In this document: piece after piece, positions 46,201 through 57,312 of the stretch
Position numbering within the stretch: the first letter of the stretch is position 1
Layout: each line of letters starts with the position of its first letter
Source: Apoda limacodes
Taxonomy: Eukaryota > Arthropoda > Insecta > Lepidoptera > Limacodidae
Assembly: GCA_946406115.1 (NCBI GenBank)
Contig: OX291561.1
Location: 9,230,273 to 9,294,272, forward strand
DNA length: 64,000 nucleotides
Direction: 5' to 3'
Translations under genes and position numbers: made by a program
Notes under the pieces: generated by a model
Databases searched by the model: none
Seen by the model: the letters and a program-made list of their open reading frames with translations, nothing else
Told to the model about the DNA's origin: nothing

Positions 46201-49200
46201 CCGACGGTTCAACGTGCCCTCTGAAACACAGCGGAGCTCGAAAAATGTTCTTTTGTACCTTAAGTTCTACATATTCCTGATCATTGCACGTCGTCAAGTA
46301 GGATCAGAAAATCTTCCTTAGGGCTCTTACCTGCGGATTCCTGTGAGGCGGGCTTATCTTGATCAGTCTCCATGTTTTCACCGTCACCAACGTGGTCATC
46401 GGATTGTCCCAACAATGTCCTGTTAGCAAATAAAATAAAAAAACTTATCCCCGTAGGAAGCCTCGTGTGGGATAAAAAAGAATATTGCTTATTTGTGTGT
46501 AAAAATGCGTTAATGTATAATTGCGTTAAGACCTGATACCCTGCAAATTTCAGGATTTACCCACCCACCGCATATGACAGCATGAAACATAGTTAATTTA
46601 TTATCACGTGCACGGAAACGCTTCTGAAGATAAGTCAAACATGAGCAAAAAATGGGTATTTTAGGTATTTACTCAGAAACCAACTAGATTTTTAAGGTCA
46701 CGTAGCCCTTATGAATTCAAGATGTCCAACCGTCCGTATATCACACACAGCTTTATGCTTCCACTGTCTATGGTTAGATTCTAATGTTTTTTTACAAAGA
46801 TGTGTCTATTGTAAACTGCCTAACTGATGTTATGAAATCTTAATAAGTAAAAAAAATCAGCTGGATAACTAGATTGTCCCCATGGACTACTGATACTACT
46901 AAATTCTAAAAAATGGAGTTAGTTTTTGAGTAAATACTTAAAAACCAATTTTGACTCATTCTGAAAAGCGCTGTGGTCTGTCTCGCTCACGTGCACGTGA
47001 TAATAAATAGCCGTTTTCAACTGTCATATGCAGAAGCCGGGTAAATACTGCAATTTTTAAGTTGGAGTACCGGGTCTTAATGTTATAGGTATTATATTTG
47101 CAAACCACTCACTTCATCTTAGCAATGAGCCACTTGGCGAGCGGGCGATGCGCGTCGACACGCGGACTGGCAGCCAAGCGTTGCAACAGAGTCAGCAAAC
47201 CACCACGAGCCGCGCTCTCCGCGAAAGCCAGAAATTCGTAGTGCCCACTTTCTTCATCCCGAAGAGCGTATCCGATCAGGTGAAGAGCCTGGAAAATAAT
47301 ATTTTTCAATAATTGAGCAATGGTTCAAATTTATCTCATTTGCAACTAATACAGTATTGCACAGATCTTCCACAACAAAAGGCACATTTATGTAAATTAA
47401 AAACAAAAAAGAACCTGAAATAGAGCCTTGAGGAATTCCAATTTCACTTTTGAGTCTACATTTGAATTCACTTCTTTGAACCTTTTGTATACTACAATGC
47501 CCCTTGAATATGCTCAGATAAGCTTTAAGCTAAGCCTATAATACCGACTGTATTAGTTGAGATACCAATAGCATTTCGTGACTGTTCCCAGGTATACATA
47601 AGACACGCGTCATTGCTTACCTTATGCACTTGTGTTTCAGAGAAGGATCTAGCGCGAAGGTCTAAGGCCCTCTGCAGTACTGTTCGTAACACATGTAGGG
47701 CCGCCTCAGACTGCAATAAGCTGGCCAGCAGACGGAATGGTGGAGATAGCTTCGGTAGTGGGGGAGGGGGACAGCATTCCGGCAGACCTAAGTAAAGGTA
47801 TTGAAAGAATCAATACCCTCAAACTGTTTGCACATTTCTTCATGAAATCAGCGTTCAAAGAAAGTTTTAACCAATAACGACCAACTAACGAATTAGACCC
47901 ACAGTACAGGAAATGAACTTGATATTATTGTAACAGTGATTTGGAGTCATCTAAAGACGTATCCACATATAACACTCACCAGCAGTGTTTCTTCTATTCC
48001 TTTGTTCCTCTTCACTTCTAGACAACTCCTCACGCGTATAATGATAGAAGAAAGTATCGTATTCGTCGTACAAATGGGGCTTCAGCTTGTAGACCCCTCT
48101 GTTGTTACCCCCAGTAGGCTTGATGAAGTCTGCCACTTCATGAATGACGGCTTCCAGACCAGTTTCGTGCAATTGGTCTTCAGGGAGAGATCTACAAACA
48201 AAAATATTTATCTCTGATAACGTATTCAGATTACAGCACAAGTCGAAAATAACGCTAAAAATTAAGAAACCTATAAAGCTGATGGAACTTTTAATCAATA
48301 AAATCAAAAAAAAATTATGAAAACATTTGATTACTCGTTCTTATTAATTAATTAATTATTAGTCATGCACGCATTTTCACCAACTTGGCATGATGAGCAG
48401 TGACATTATAATGGGGCTGATAAGTAATGCAATCAAAATGACGACTGACAAGTAATGCAATCAAAATGAGGGCTGACAAGTAATGTAATCAAAATGGGGG
48501 TTGACTAGTAGTGACATCAAAATGGGGGCTGATGCAATCGAAATGAGGACTGACAAGTAATGCAATCAAAATGGGGGCTGATAAGTAATGCAATCAAAAT
48601 GACAACTGACAAGTAATGCAATCAAAATGGGGGCTGACAAGTAATGCAATCAAAATGGGGGTTGACTAGTAGTGACATCAAAATGGGGATGATGCAATCG
48701 AAACAATGACTGACAAGCAATGCCAACAAAATGCAGAACAAACCTGTTGAGTTCCGAGTGCGGCATCGGCTTGACGCACAGCATTTGAATGATTTCTTTC
48801 TTGGTCTTCTCTTCATTGGTCACTTCACCAACACCCGGCATGTAACGAGACCCGACAACTGTAACCAATACAATTATCATACAGTATTAGTATGCTAAAC
48901 AAAAACAAACTATAGATTTCAAAACATTTACATTATATCATATCAACAGACAGCCAGTTTTTAAGCCAACATCTGACTCGGACCAACGACTATTTAAATA
49001 CCTTTTTATTGCTTATTTTTTGTGAAGCTTAATTATTGTATCAATACAAATTATGTATTTATTAGTTGATTCCCCATAATATTATGTTTCGTTTGTAGTT
49101 TTACAAATAATACCAATTGGATGCTCGCAATAAAACAGTATTGTAATAAGCTTGTTGAAGTTAATTCTCTTAACAATTCGAAAAAGTTTCCAGAAACCCA

Positions 49201-52200
49201 TTTAAATAAAAATATTTCTTATTTTAATATAAGTTCTTCCCAAATATCTGACCAAACTCAATAGCCTATTATCACATTAAGTAAGGCCGAGCTCTTACTC
49301 CTGATAATACCAACCTGTAATCAGCAATCCCAAGAATTCTTCGACCATGCTGATGGTGTGTCTCAACGAATCATCTTCGACACCCCTTTGCTCGAAATCC
49401 GCAGAAGCCCAGTCGAGAAGGTTAAATTTATTCAACACGTGAATTATGAACTCATTGCTTTCTATCAGCGACGCACCAATCTGTTAACATTAAAAATAAA
49501 AAATATTATAGCATTTAATAAAGCAGCTTAAGAATATATTATAAAATCAATGAACCCAAAACACATAACACAAAATCAAACCCAACAGGCTTGTTATAGG
49601 GTTCCATGGCCAAAAAGTAATATCGAAACTATTTTCATCATGTCCATTTATCAGCCTTATAATTACGCCGATTTACCATCGATTCAGATGAAGTTATATA
49701 AAAAGGTGTCTTATTTATAAACCGGCATACAAGTTTTCAATGAAATTGAGAAATGAAGTTCATAGATAGGCTTTTCTTTCTAATTCGCTATCACTTAATT
49801 ATAATATCCACTGAAACTCAATTTCGAGTTACTGTAGAAAGAATTAACCTGTAGCATGACGATATCGCGATCCAGCATCTCCGAACGGCACTTGACGTTG
49901 TGGTAGAAGTACAGTTGGTTGAGCAACGCGAAACCGTTGCGTCGCCACATGCCAGCGTGCACTTGGGCTATCATCGCCGTCGTACGTAATACGGGTTCTG
50001 TAAACAAGTGGTTTATGATTACTTTTAGTAAAAAAGAAGTACAAAGAATTTGTTGTAACAAAAATAGAACAAAGATTATACAAGTCGTGAAGAGCGAAAA
50101 GCTAATGATAAAGGTTAACGTATACTAAACGTCCTGGAAACAGATGAGCGCCCTGCTTCAACGTAAGCCGTATGAAACTGTATTCTGCACCCTTATCAGT
50201 ACCTCAATTAGTATAAGCTAGAGAACGATAAGCAATGAAGCGAGGCGGGCCTTACCACCGACGCAATCAGTTTCAGATTGCAAAAAGTAACAGATCGAAA
50301 ACGTGATTTTGGTACCATGGACACCATCATACTAGCACCTATGGAGTAGTGTTAATTGGAACTAATTAAAATCAAATGAGATCAATTATTTCGTTACATG
50401 TTACAACTTAAATGCTGTTTTAGTTTTAGACTTTATTAACTTCATATCAAGAACAGCTTCGTATTGCTATCAGTTTCGGTAGTTGAACAGAAGATCCCGG
50501 TACGTTAAGTGTGCATTAGCCTTTATCGATAGCTTTTTAGCTTGACGCTTCTTGTATAGTCTTGCTTCTGTTTTTTTAATGGCTCAATATAGCAATTTTG
50601 GCAATGGCGGGAATTTAGAGCCATATGTCATCTACAAGTAGAATTTACCAATAAGTTCTTCAGGTGGTGGTTTCGGTTTGTCCTGTCGGTCGAACTCGCG
50701 GCTGTGGTACGACAGACCGTGCCTGTGCAGCTGTAGATGCAGTCCAGCTATGAAACGCGACAACGGCTGGTGGATCGACACAGGCTCCGTTGATACGTCG
50801 TAAGGTATCACTGATGCGCTTTGGCTTCCAAGTTCTGTTTATAAAATAAAAATATAAAACTAGCTATTTTTAGTGATTACACTAAACAGATTTCTAGGCT
50901 TTGTATGATTGAACGTGCAAATCTTAAGAACTACTAACTACTAAGGCCATTTATAAAATTGTTTTTGCCTGTTTACAAAAAGCGATTAAAATGCAGGTTA
51001 AAAAATAATTCCATTCATTCAGTCGGCCATCAAAGGCGTCTATACTAAGCAATTGTAAGGTGCAGTTTGCGGCGAGACGGCGGATTCAACGCTCAAGATG
51101 TCATAGGGTGTTCACAAATGGACATTCTGTCTAACCAGTCACACTATTTTGTCACGTCGCCATGACTGTCTATCTGTATGAATGGAATTAATATTTGGCC
51201 TATGGTTATAGACTATGTGGGTTGTTTAAAAAATCCCGGTATGTAAATGTGTCCCTTTTAAAACACAGGGATAGGTATATTTGCCCATAGTCATTGTTTA
51301 AGCTCGCTATTACACCACACATTTGCGACCATGGTGCAACTTTGAAATATCATGAGCTCAAACCCCTAAGTAAAAGCTATGTAAATATCTCTAACAATAT
51401 ATATCCAGCCTTCATACGTCCCTACTGTTGGAGCACTACCCTACATTACTTTGGGCGAGGGTAATTTGAGCCGTAGTGCGTCACGCGGGCTCAGTGCGGA
51501 TTGTGAACCCCTAAAACGTGTTTCGACGTACGCAGATTTCCTCGCCATGTTTTCCTTGACCAAAAAGCCATTGATGTGAACAAAAATTGTTCATGACAAA
51601 GTAGGAAAAGACTCATTATTACCTCCGCCTCTTAGAACACGTGGCAGGAACCAATATAAATCGTGAATCATAAAACGATTCTTTAAATTTTTTGTCCAAA
51701 GGGAAAAAACGGTAAAATTAAATTAGCTACAGTACTATAGCAGTTTTTTTTTAACTTTACCTTTAACAACTTTAGTGTGTGGCGGATACGTTTCAGAGTG
51801 CGTCTTCAACGCCATTCGGTACGCGAACCCAGCGAGTGCTCGCTCTGCGCTGCACCACTCCAACGATAGCGTGATGCTGTGAGCCAGCTTCACGTGGAGA
51901 TTGAACGCCGACTCCCATTCCGGCTCGTACTCCATGTGTTGACCAACCTGACAAAATTAAAAAGGGTAAAGATGTACCACAAAAAAAAAGCATGAAATAA
52001 TTGGTGGTTGTTTCGTAATGTAAGTAAGTCGCATAGGTTTTGGGGTCATTTGTATTTATGTATAACTAGGAGGACTGCTACCTTAATAATATAGTTTGTA
52101 CAGAAAAAGCAATACGATAAAATAATTGTTTTTGTCTTTAATTTAAAATTATGAATATTCATTGCCTAGAAAAAAATAAAAATCGGACTTGAAGTTCTCG

Positions 52201-55200
52201 CGTGATACGTTAAAAAAAAGGTTGAAACTAGTCATTCAAAAATCAAAGATATCTACAGTCATTAAAAAATCAAAGATTTAGAAAAACTAAGGAAAAATAT
52301 CAGTTTAGAGTTTTGTACGGAGGTAGGTAGGTACTTTAATACATATAAATGGCTCATTTTACCTGGCGAACGACAGAATCCATTCCTTGCATCATCACCA
52401 GAAGATCCAGCATAAGCGACATTCCGTGCAAGAATCCCCTTCTTAACTCCACATCGAAGCTAGCCGGTACAGAACCCAGTAGATATTTCACATCGTATAA
52501 AATAAACTGAGCACGCTTAAACGCCACTGACACGTGGTTACGGTCAAATTCTAGGCGACCCTGAAACATGGCATTAGTGAGTTAATGGGAAATGATATTT
52601 TGTACACTTAACTCACACCTCACTCACTTTACTCAAAACGTATTGAAATCTATAAACGTATTGAATAAGCTAGAAGCTATCACACAAATAAGACTAATTT
52701 ACTACCTGTTTTTAAGAGAACACTCAATCATGGTTTAACAACATGGTTTTTTTCATTTAAGTTAAAACATAGCTATTTAGAAAGCTGCTTTGGAGATTGG
52801 TCTTGTATTTTCGAATATCCTAACTAGCAAAAATACTGTAAATAGTTGTTATTGAAATCGAAAGGTGATTGTATTACTTATTAAAATAACATTTCAGTAT
52901 TCATCAAATATTCGATTTGATGTTATTGATATTACAGTCTCTCATGATCTAAATCTGACTGTTGTTTTATACTAGCATGTCAGTCAGTAAATTAAACAAA
53001 ACTTATCTAATGATGTTTTTTGGGATTCTGGTTATTTATATACATAGAAACCTAAAAAAGGTTTTTGAGTGGCAAACACAAAAGATTCAAAGTGAGCCGG
53101 CTTGTTACCGGGTGAACAGAAGATCTGGTTAGAGCTCAAGAGCGGGCGTTGAGGCAACATATAGATATAGGGGGGACCTACGTTTAGAAGTCAACATCTT
53201 CCGCCTAAGACAGTTTTAGTTTAAATAAAACTTACCTTGTTATTGCACCTTCTATTACACTCGCTGACAAAAGTGTTCATGACAACGAATAAAGCATCGT
53301 GCTTTGCTATGAGATAGTGTGCTAGCGTCGGTGTAGTATATAGCTGGACCGAAAGTGATGCGATCGAGAACGAATGGTCATGGTCATCGCGAATAAAGTC
53401 CTTCAGAATTGACGCTGAAAATAAAAAGAAAGTTTACAAACAAAATTATACCTAAACATAAAACGACCGTGGCACATATAACGTACGTAAATCATTGTAC
53501 TATAACGTTTGTGCTAGAGGAGATGGTTTAAATAAACGCCACGTAACAGATTCTACAGATATTTTTTTTACCTTACAAACATGTAATTAAAATTGGCCAG
53601 GATATAAGCAATGGGTGGGCCGGTCCATACACCACAATTATTCAAAGACTTACTGCACCAGTTCTTAGCTAGGATTAATCTACTATATTTAGGTTGTTAA
53701 CGATGGATATAGAATTTAAATTAAATCGGTCAAGTTTTCAAATCCGTCATTTAAAATGTATGTTATAAAATCAAGAACAGTCACGGACGCATAGTCATAA
53801 ATTATCATTTTTAACATTCTGCTATCAAATTGCCAAATTTTAAGTTTAATTACGGTCAGATCGTCAGATCACCTGATATCAATCACCAATTACAGGAAAC
53901 ATTGCTGTTTTCCTATTCATCCATCCGTTTGGAAATTAGGCCTTAGCCTAAATATCGTTCCTCCCCCTTCGTGCTGAAAAGAGCGATTGAAATCAATCTC
54001 AGTGGTAGTTCAGCAAAGTTTTTGTCGTTTGTACAGCCCTAGTTTTCCATAATATATACAAAATTTTCAGCAAAATGTTTTTGAATTTTGTATAAAAACA
54101 TAAATTGTATGTAAGGAAGGTCATTTATTACATAATCGATCTGAAAGAGAGAAAGAAAGTATTCTGAGTAACAGGGAACCGGATGAACCGTTACAGTCGC
54201 CCCCTAAAATTGTATATTACTCACCGTAGTTTTTAGTAAACAGCACAGCTAATGACTTCTTTGTGGTGTAGTCCATCAGTGTGGTGGCAATCAGAAGCCT
54301 ATGCCAAGCAGTACGCGCAGCCTTCCACATTCTGCAGTCATTCTGCATAACCCCTACTGCGACACCTCCTCCCCCACTTAGAGCACCGCTTGCTCCCGCA
54401 CTGTCTTCGCCTAAAGCTACTTGACTCACCGCCAATCGAAGAGTAGGCTCTTGACTGACGAAGTTTTGAAGCCTATGATAAAAGAGCTGATGAGATTTAA
54501 GTTAGGACCGAAGTCGTAAAGCCTATATATACCCTGCTTATATCTGCTATAGAAGATAAAATCCTTAATAATTACTAGTCACTTAGAATTATTCATGCTT
54601 TTATACTTATTTATATTAATAAGCAAAACAAATAATACTTTTATTTGATACGCGGAAAAAGAAGTAAAATATTGTTATGTCGCCCTTTTTCTCTAAAAAG
54701 TAATTCCATATCAGTAAAAGTTCTCTTCGTACAGGTTTTAAACGGCAGCTGGAGGTGCTCATGATTTTTCAGACTTCTTTGCTCGTCAACATCCAGCAGA
54801 GGAAGAATTATTCTGTTCTCAGTTTTTCATTTTACAAAAATATTAAGACATATATAAAGCCACCTTAGTCCAGCTAGACTGTTTCAGAAGCAGTGTTGCA
54901 GCGATAGACTTACCACGTGGCCGCGTAGGACTAAAGTTGTTTGGTGAACAAAGGCTTTCATTATGATTTGTGTGTGTATTAAGTCACTGGTTACTTCCTT
55001 ATAGCGATTAAAAACGTGAAGACTTACTTACAATATTATAAAAGCCATTGTGCAAAAAATAAAATAATAAAATCATGGCTTACCAGTTAAGCAGTTTCAT
55101 GGCGAAGATCTGATGCGCGATAACGTGGGCGTGCATCACCAGCAGCTTGAGACTGGAGCCGTGCCTCGACGTGAACCTTTCGAACATCGCGGAGCGGCTG

Positions 55201-57312
55201 CCGTTAACGTTTATCTTACACAACCACCACCACCAAAATAAAGGACTCTTAGCCAAAGGCCTCTTTGGGGTGAAGAGAGATTTCTATTATTTAGCGTTTT
55301 AAGCTTTACTACAGAGAATTACAGTTTTGACCAAATGAAAACTTCAAAGCTTGACTGCTTTGTTGTCAACACGATAAGGAACAATTCCGTTTAAATGCAC
55401 GGCTCATTTACCTAGTATAAGAATACACAAAGCATTGGCGCGCGAGAACCACATAAAAAGAACCGTATCGCTTACAAAACAATGCGGCCGGAGAGTGCTT
55501 GTGGTCTGGTAATATTGATGGGATAAGGCGATTATTCTGACCATGTGGCAAACATCAAAACGCTATAGTAATGTAAGAAAATCACACCAGGCACACAGTT
55601 GCCTTATATTTACAATTTTATATTAACCATTTAACAAATAAACTGTTTCAGAATAACCGCGTTAAAATAATTGTTAATTAAAAATCGCAAGTTTTTAGAA
55701 TTTCGTGACAGTGAACTGGCCTTTTAGTTTGTCTCAATCAAGTTCTTGGCTACAGATCTCTTAATCGCATTGCAAAAAGGTACTAGAAAAATAACAATTA
55801 TGGTGAGTATAACCACAAAATGAAATTTAACTTTGAAATATTTTTTAATGGACGCCAAAATGGGAAGTGTCGTCATTCTAATATTAACAGAATTCTTAAA
55901 ATTTAATTACTTCATCAGCAAATTTACATGTATAATGCGAGAATATATGTCGTGTTCCTTTAGTTTTGTATCGTCCTCTCAACCAAAGACATCCACTGCT
56001 GAATGTAGGCCTCTCCCATATGTCCATAACGGCTAGTTCTAAGCCACCTGCCTGCGGCTTACATTCATAAAAATTTGATTCATAAAATACGATCTTGATA
56101 TAAAAATAAATCTACTCACATCTCAATGTCAGTCTTGAGTTTGTCGCAGACCTGGAACGAGTTACACTTTACTATGGCCCGTCCCTCCCTGTCAATCAAA
56201 CTCACTAACTCCACGGAATCACGATGATTACACTTCATCACGCGAGATAGCGTTGATATTACCTGAAAATGATAATAATCAAATTTGATCGTGGCAAACA
56301 TCAAACCAACACTCGCCATATTATATTGATATTGCAAATTCGCAACGCTTTGTATGAAGATAAGTTACTATATTCCATGTACAGTGTACACCTTTGACCA
56401 CAAGAAAAGTCTTTGTGCACGTAACTTGCAAGAAGTATAAGTATGGAGAAACAACATTTTTCTTAGGAGCATATAAGTTTGAACAAAGGCCGATTTACTT
56501 AAGCTCGGTTTAGATTCTATAGGTCTAGAACTTTCTAGATGCCTACAGAGATGTTACTGACCTGTTCAAAGGTATGTGTCTCATCATTATACAGAGCTGT
56601 GCAGTAACAATCGGGCTGGTCCAATATCTGCAGGGGATCTCTTTCATCCCTCTCGGCATCCTTCAATCTAAAAGCGATATAATTATTTCTTAGATTTATT
56701 TACAGTTTGCTCAGTAATATTACATTACTGTCGAGGCCGTGAAAGTAAACCTTTGCTGGATGACTAGAGTTTCAAAGACAAATAATAGGATTCCAGTAAT
56801 GACTTCAAGGCCGAGACTTGTATATAGCTTAACTCAAAAACGCTAATTAAGATACAGAAATTTGATTAAAAGTGAGAAGTTGCCTTTATTTTTAAATCCT
56901 TTTAATTCAGCGTTTACAGCGGAAGCTGTAAAGTTAACCTCTCTTTTACCCTGATTCAGGCCTTGCGTTGATTGCCAGTTAGCTAGTCAATCAGTGTGAC
57001 GACGGTTTCATATACATATATATTGAGATATATTTATAGTAAATTGAATATTATTAGAAACCACTACATGGAATCGAACCTGGGACGTTCTACATAGCAG
57101 TCCAACGCGCTACTGCTAGCACCACTCGATCTTTTTGTAGTAAGAAATAATTAAAATTGTCTTACGTACCTGAGGTCATTAGGTAAGTCTGGTGCATGGT
57201 CAAGGATCAGCAGCCGGAAACAATAGGAGAGACACACCGAGGCAACGATCTTCATGCGCTCCACAACTTCGGGACTAATACTAGTCTCAGCTTGGTCTTC
57301 ATCAGACGGTGC
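40102..57312 (-). CDS. Ubr1: Ubr1/Ubr2-type N-recognin E3 ubiquitin ligase, 5'-incomplete
   Basis: RING-type E3 ligase of the N-degron pathway, which recognises destabilising N-terminal residues. I joined 23 exons by GT..AG sites; their phases match at every junction and sum to 4827 nt (1608 codons plus stop). In order: the ClpS-like N-domain (CTALYNDETHTFEQVIS, about residues 67-130), a long helical scaffold with TKNY, GMDSVVRQVGQHMEYEPEWE and MWRRNGFALLNQLYFYHNVK, a lysine/arginine-rich helix, a RING-H2 (Cys934/937, CGHVLHAKC at 995-1003, CPLC at 1037-1040) and the C-terminal cap ending in RRGNPLRLCPERY and WQNF. Full-length family members have about 1750-1800 residues, so about 150-200 N-terminal residues, including the UBR box, are missing and probably lie past 64000. 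Ubr1 and Ubr2 cannot be separated in insects from this alone. Confidence 0.95.
40614..40799 (-). CDS. Ubr1: Ubr1 window exon 22
   Basis: Encodes HRRGESTSIVGAVAAHTAGC and GGGVGMFLRVRECELMLLAG through YLDSYGETDQ, the conserved YLDxYGETDxGL segment. Donor CAG|GTGAAG. Confidence 0.95.
41045..41290 (-). mobile_element. tRNA-derived SINE in Ubr1 intron
   Basis: The minus strand shows GCGCAGGTTCAATCCCTGTA, a B-box, followed by caggacaaatatgtgctgta, as in the fragment at 11730-11870. Same orientation as Ubr1. Confidence 0.6.
41444..42454 (-). CDS. Ubr1: Ubr1 window exon 21 (C-terminal cap)
   Basis: A 337-codon exon from ILPEICGEREYGQM to SQSYCCQTEIRT. It holds the C-terminal autoinhibitory cap region; MCLVCGQILCSQSYCCQTE is nearly invariant in the family. 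Donor ACA|GTGAGT. Confidence 0.95.
42622..43051 (-). CDS. Ubr1: Ubr1 window exon 20 (last RING cysteines)
   Basis: Encodes PYRLRQPAAFDVDKKEYLCP and LCERLCNTAIPLLP, then an insect-specific linker ending LIEDFAS. Cys1037 and Cys1040 complete the RING. Donor TCC|GTAAGT. Confidence 0.94.
43190..43600. repeat. Interspersed repeat with gccgaatattcggc palindrome
   Basis: ttgccgaatattcggctagt at 43533 and ttttgccgaataccgaacac at 43252 point in opposite senses and bound the block. It lies in the Ubr1 intron between exons 19 and 20. Confidence 0.5.
43600..44040. other. Ubr1 intron sequence
   Basis: Nothing recognised. Confidence 0.4.
44062..44294 (-). CDS. Ubr1: Ubr1 window exon 19 (RING core)
   Basis: Encodes ARVELKGEPLVLVAFAQQST through DRETK, with the zinc-binding CGHVLHAKC at 995-1003. 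Additional cysteines (ACGC, AC) lie in the loop. Donor CG|GTAAGA. Confidence 0.94.
44300..45230. other. Ubr1 intron between exons 18 and 19
   Basis: AT-rich. A GC-richer segment (44510-44670) may be repeat-derived. No exon found. Confidence 0.4.
45240..45353 (-). CDS. Ubr1: Ubr1 window exon 18 (first RING cysteines)
   Basis: Encodes ITAEEEQDLRPLYCGAALGV through RTCIMCQEE. Cys934 and Cys937 start the RING (CILCQEE in vertebrates). Donor GAG|GTCAGT. Confidence 0.93.
45611..45738 (-). CDS. Ubr1: Ubr1 window exon 17
   Basis: Encodes AEKNRRAKLAAERRAKVMAQ and MKAQMNNFISNNATMFNETA, the basic helix before the RING (KAERKRKAEAARxxxxKIMAQM in vertebrates). Donor GAG|GTATGT. Confidence 0.92.
45930..46315. 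repeat. SINE-like repeat in Ubr1 intron
   Basis: GC-rich island in an AT-rich intron, with taggaccgacggttcaacgt and gccctctgaaacacag, a body common to lepidopteran SINEs. Ends just before exon 16. Confidence 0.5.
46331..46419 (-). CDS. Ubr1: Ubr1 window exon 16
   Basis: Encodes TLLGQSDDHVGDGENMETDQ and DKPASQESA, a short acidic linker. It fits the phases of exons 15 and 17 exactly. Sequence conservation is low here, so the call rests mainly on splice phase. Confidence 0.8.
46524..47084. mobile_element. Foldback MITE in Ubr1 intron
   Basis: The ends ttaagacctgataccctgca and its mirror near 47065-47084, plus ttattatcacgtgcacg mirrored at 46987-47006, define imperfect arms of about 140 bp. Noncoding. 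Confidence 0.7.
47113..47288 (-). CDS. Ubr1: Ubr1 window exon 15
   Basis: Encodes ALHLIGYALRDEESGHYEFL through KWLIAKMK. Donor AA|GTGAGT. A foldback element (46524-47084) sits just after the donor. Confidence 0.93.
47621..47787 (-). CDS. Ubr1: Ubr1 window exon 14
   Basis: Encodes LPECCPPPPPLPKLSPPFRL through SFSETQVHK, matching the proline-rich LPPPxPPxFCP region of vertebrate homologues. Donor AAG|GTAAGC. Confidence 0.92.
47980..48191 (-). CDS. Ubr1: Ubr1 window exon 13
   Basis: Encodes SLPEDQLHETGLEAVIHEVA through RNRRNTAG. The SLPExxxxETGxExVI and YELKP-like segments are family hallmarks. Donor G|GTGAGT. Confidence 0.95.
48392..48735 (-). repeat. Minisatellite next to the Ubr1 exon 12 donor
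   Basis: Eleven or so units of about 30 bp (gacaagtaatgcaatcaaaatgg). A longer pattern containing gttgactagtagtgacatca recurs about 160 bp apart (48500 and 48661). The last unit ends within 10 bp of the donor at 48743. Confidence 0.88.
48744..48858 (-). CDS. Ubr1: Ubr1 window exon 12
   Basis: Encodes VGSRYMPGVGEVTNEEKTKK and EIIQMLCVKPMPHSELN. The donor AG|GTTTGT is non-consensus, and the following intron starts with a minisatellite only a few bases away. Confidence 0.94.
49315..49480 (-). CDS. Ubr1: Ubr1 window exon 11
   Basis: Encodes IGASLIESNEFIIHVLNKFN through EEFLGLLIT in phase with exons 10 and 12. Donor G|GTTGGT. Confidence 0.92.
49849..49997 (-). CDS. Ubr1: Ubr1 window exon 10
   Basis: Encodes PVLRTTAMIAQVHAGMWRRN and GFALLNQLYFYHNVKCRSEM through DIVMLQ, the most conserved part of the scaffold. 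The donor CAG|GTTAAT is weak but in phase. Confidence 0.95.
50649..50834 (-). CDS. Ubr1: Ubr1 window exon 9
   Basis: Encodes LGSQSASVIPYDVSTEPVSI through PKPPPEELI, with the conserved HQPLSRFIAGLHLQL segment. Donor G|GTAAAT. Confidence 0.92.
50840..51750. other. Ubr1 intron between exons 8 and 9
   Basis: No exon or named repeat recognised; phases of exons 8 and 9 leave no room for another exon. Confidence 0.45.
51761..51947 (-). CDS. Ubr1: Ubr1 window exon 8
   Basis: Encodes VGQHMEYEPEWESAFNLHVK through PPHTKVVK. The VGQHxExEPEWExAF segment is a hallmark of the family. Donor G|GTAAAG. Confidence 0.95.
52363..52560 (-). CDS. Ubr1: Ubr1 window exon 7
   Basis: Encodes GRLEFDRNHV through MMQGMDSVVRQ in 66 whole codons. 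The QGMDxxxRQ segment is strongly conserved in Ubr1/Ubr2. Confidence 0.94.
52570..53230. other. Ubr1 intron between exons 6 and 7
   Basis: A GC-richer segment at 53090-53210 may be repeat-derived. Otherwise nothing recognised. Confidence 0.35.
53236..53414 (-). CDS. Ubr1: Ubr1 window exon 6
   Basis: Encodes SILKDFIRDDHDHSFSIASL and VQLYTTPTLAHYLIAKHDAL through NRRCNNK, matching the family DDHDHSxSxxALSVQ segment. Donor AAG|GTAAGT. Confidence 0.94.
53420..54220. other. Ubr1 intron between exons 5 and 6
   Basis: Nothing recognised. Confidence 0.35.
54225..54472 (-). CDS. Ubr1: Ubr1 window exon 5
   Basis: Encodes LQNFVSQEPTLRLAVSQVAL through AVLFTKNY, including a glycine-rich insert (GGGGVAVGV) not typical of vertebrate homologues. 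Donor G|GTGAGT. Confidence 0.9.
55084..55197 (-). CDS. Ubr1: Ubr1 window exon 4
   Basis: Encodes IRSAMFERFTSRHGSSLKLL and VMHAHVIAHQIFAMKLLNW. I chose the acceptor cggcag| at 55198-55200 because it is the only one that keeps phase with exon 3 and matches family length. Its pyrimidine tract is weak. Donor TG|GTAAGC. Confidence 0.82.
55975..56040 (-). mobile_element. RTE-type LINE 3' fragment in Ubr1 intron
   Basis: The minus strand reads GAGAGGCCTACATTCAGCAG and then TGGATGTCTTTGG, the conserved GEAYxQQWMS end of RTE elements. Confidence 0.5.
56120..56262 (-). CDS. Ubr1: Ubr1 window exon 3 (ClpS-like N-domain)
   Basis: Encodes VISTLSRVMKC through CDKLKTDIE and contains the conserved IDREGRAIVK segment. 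Starts in phase 0 and ends AT|GTGAGT. Confidence 0.93.
56562..56667 (-). CDS. Ubr1: Ubr1 window exon 2 (start of ClpS-like N-domain)
   Basis: Encodes LKDAERDERDPLQ and DCYCTALYNDETHTFEQ. The YNDETHTFEQ segment is the ClpS-like site that binds bulky hydrophobic N-termini. Donor CAG|GTCAGT. Confidence 0.92.
57060..57136 (-). mobile_element. tRNA-like SINE head in Ubr1 intron
   Basis: The minus strand carries GAGTGGTGCTAGCAGTAGCG (A-box region) and CCCAGGTTCGATTCC (B-box). Stems are imperfect, so I do not call a tRNA gene. Confidence 0.55.
57170..57312 (-). CDS. Ubr1: Ubr1 window exon 1
   Basis: Encodes APSDEDQAE through LPNDLR (window residues 1-48), the linker that follows the UBR box in the family. 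The acceptor is tttacgcag|, phase 0; donor AG|GTACGT. The preceding exon is not in the window. Confidence 0.85.

Noticed and set aside
57060..57136. Possible tRNA gene with TTCGATTCC B-box
   Set aside because: Acceptor and D stems do not pair well, and the sequence continues into a SINE-like body.
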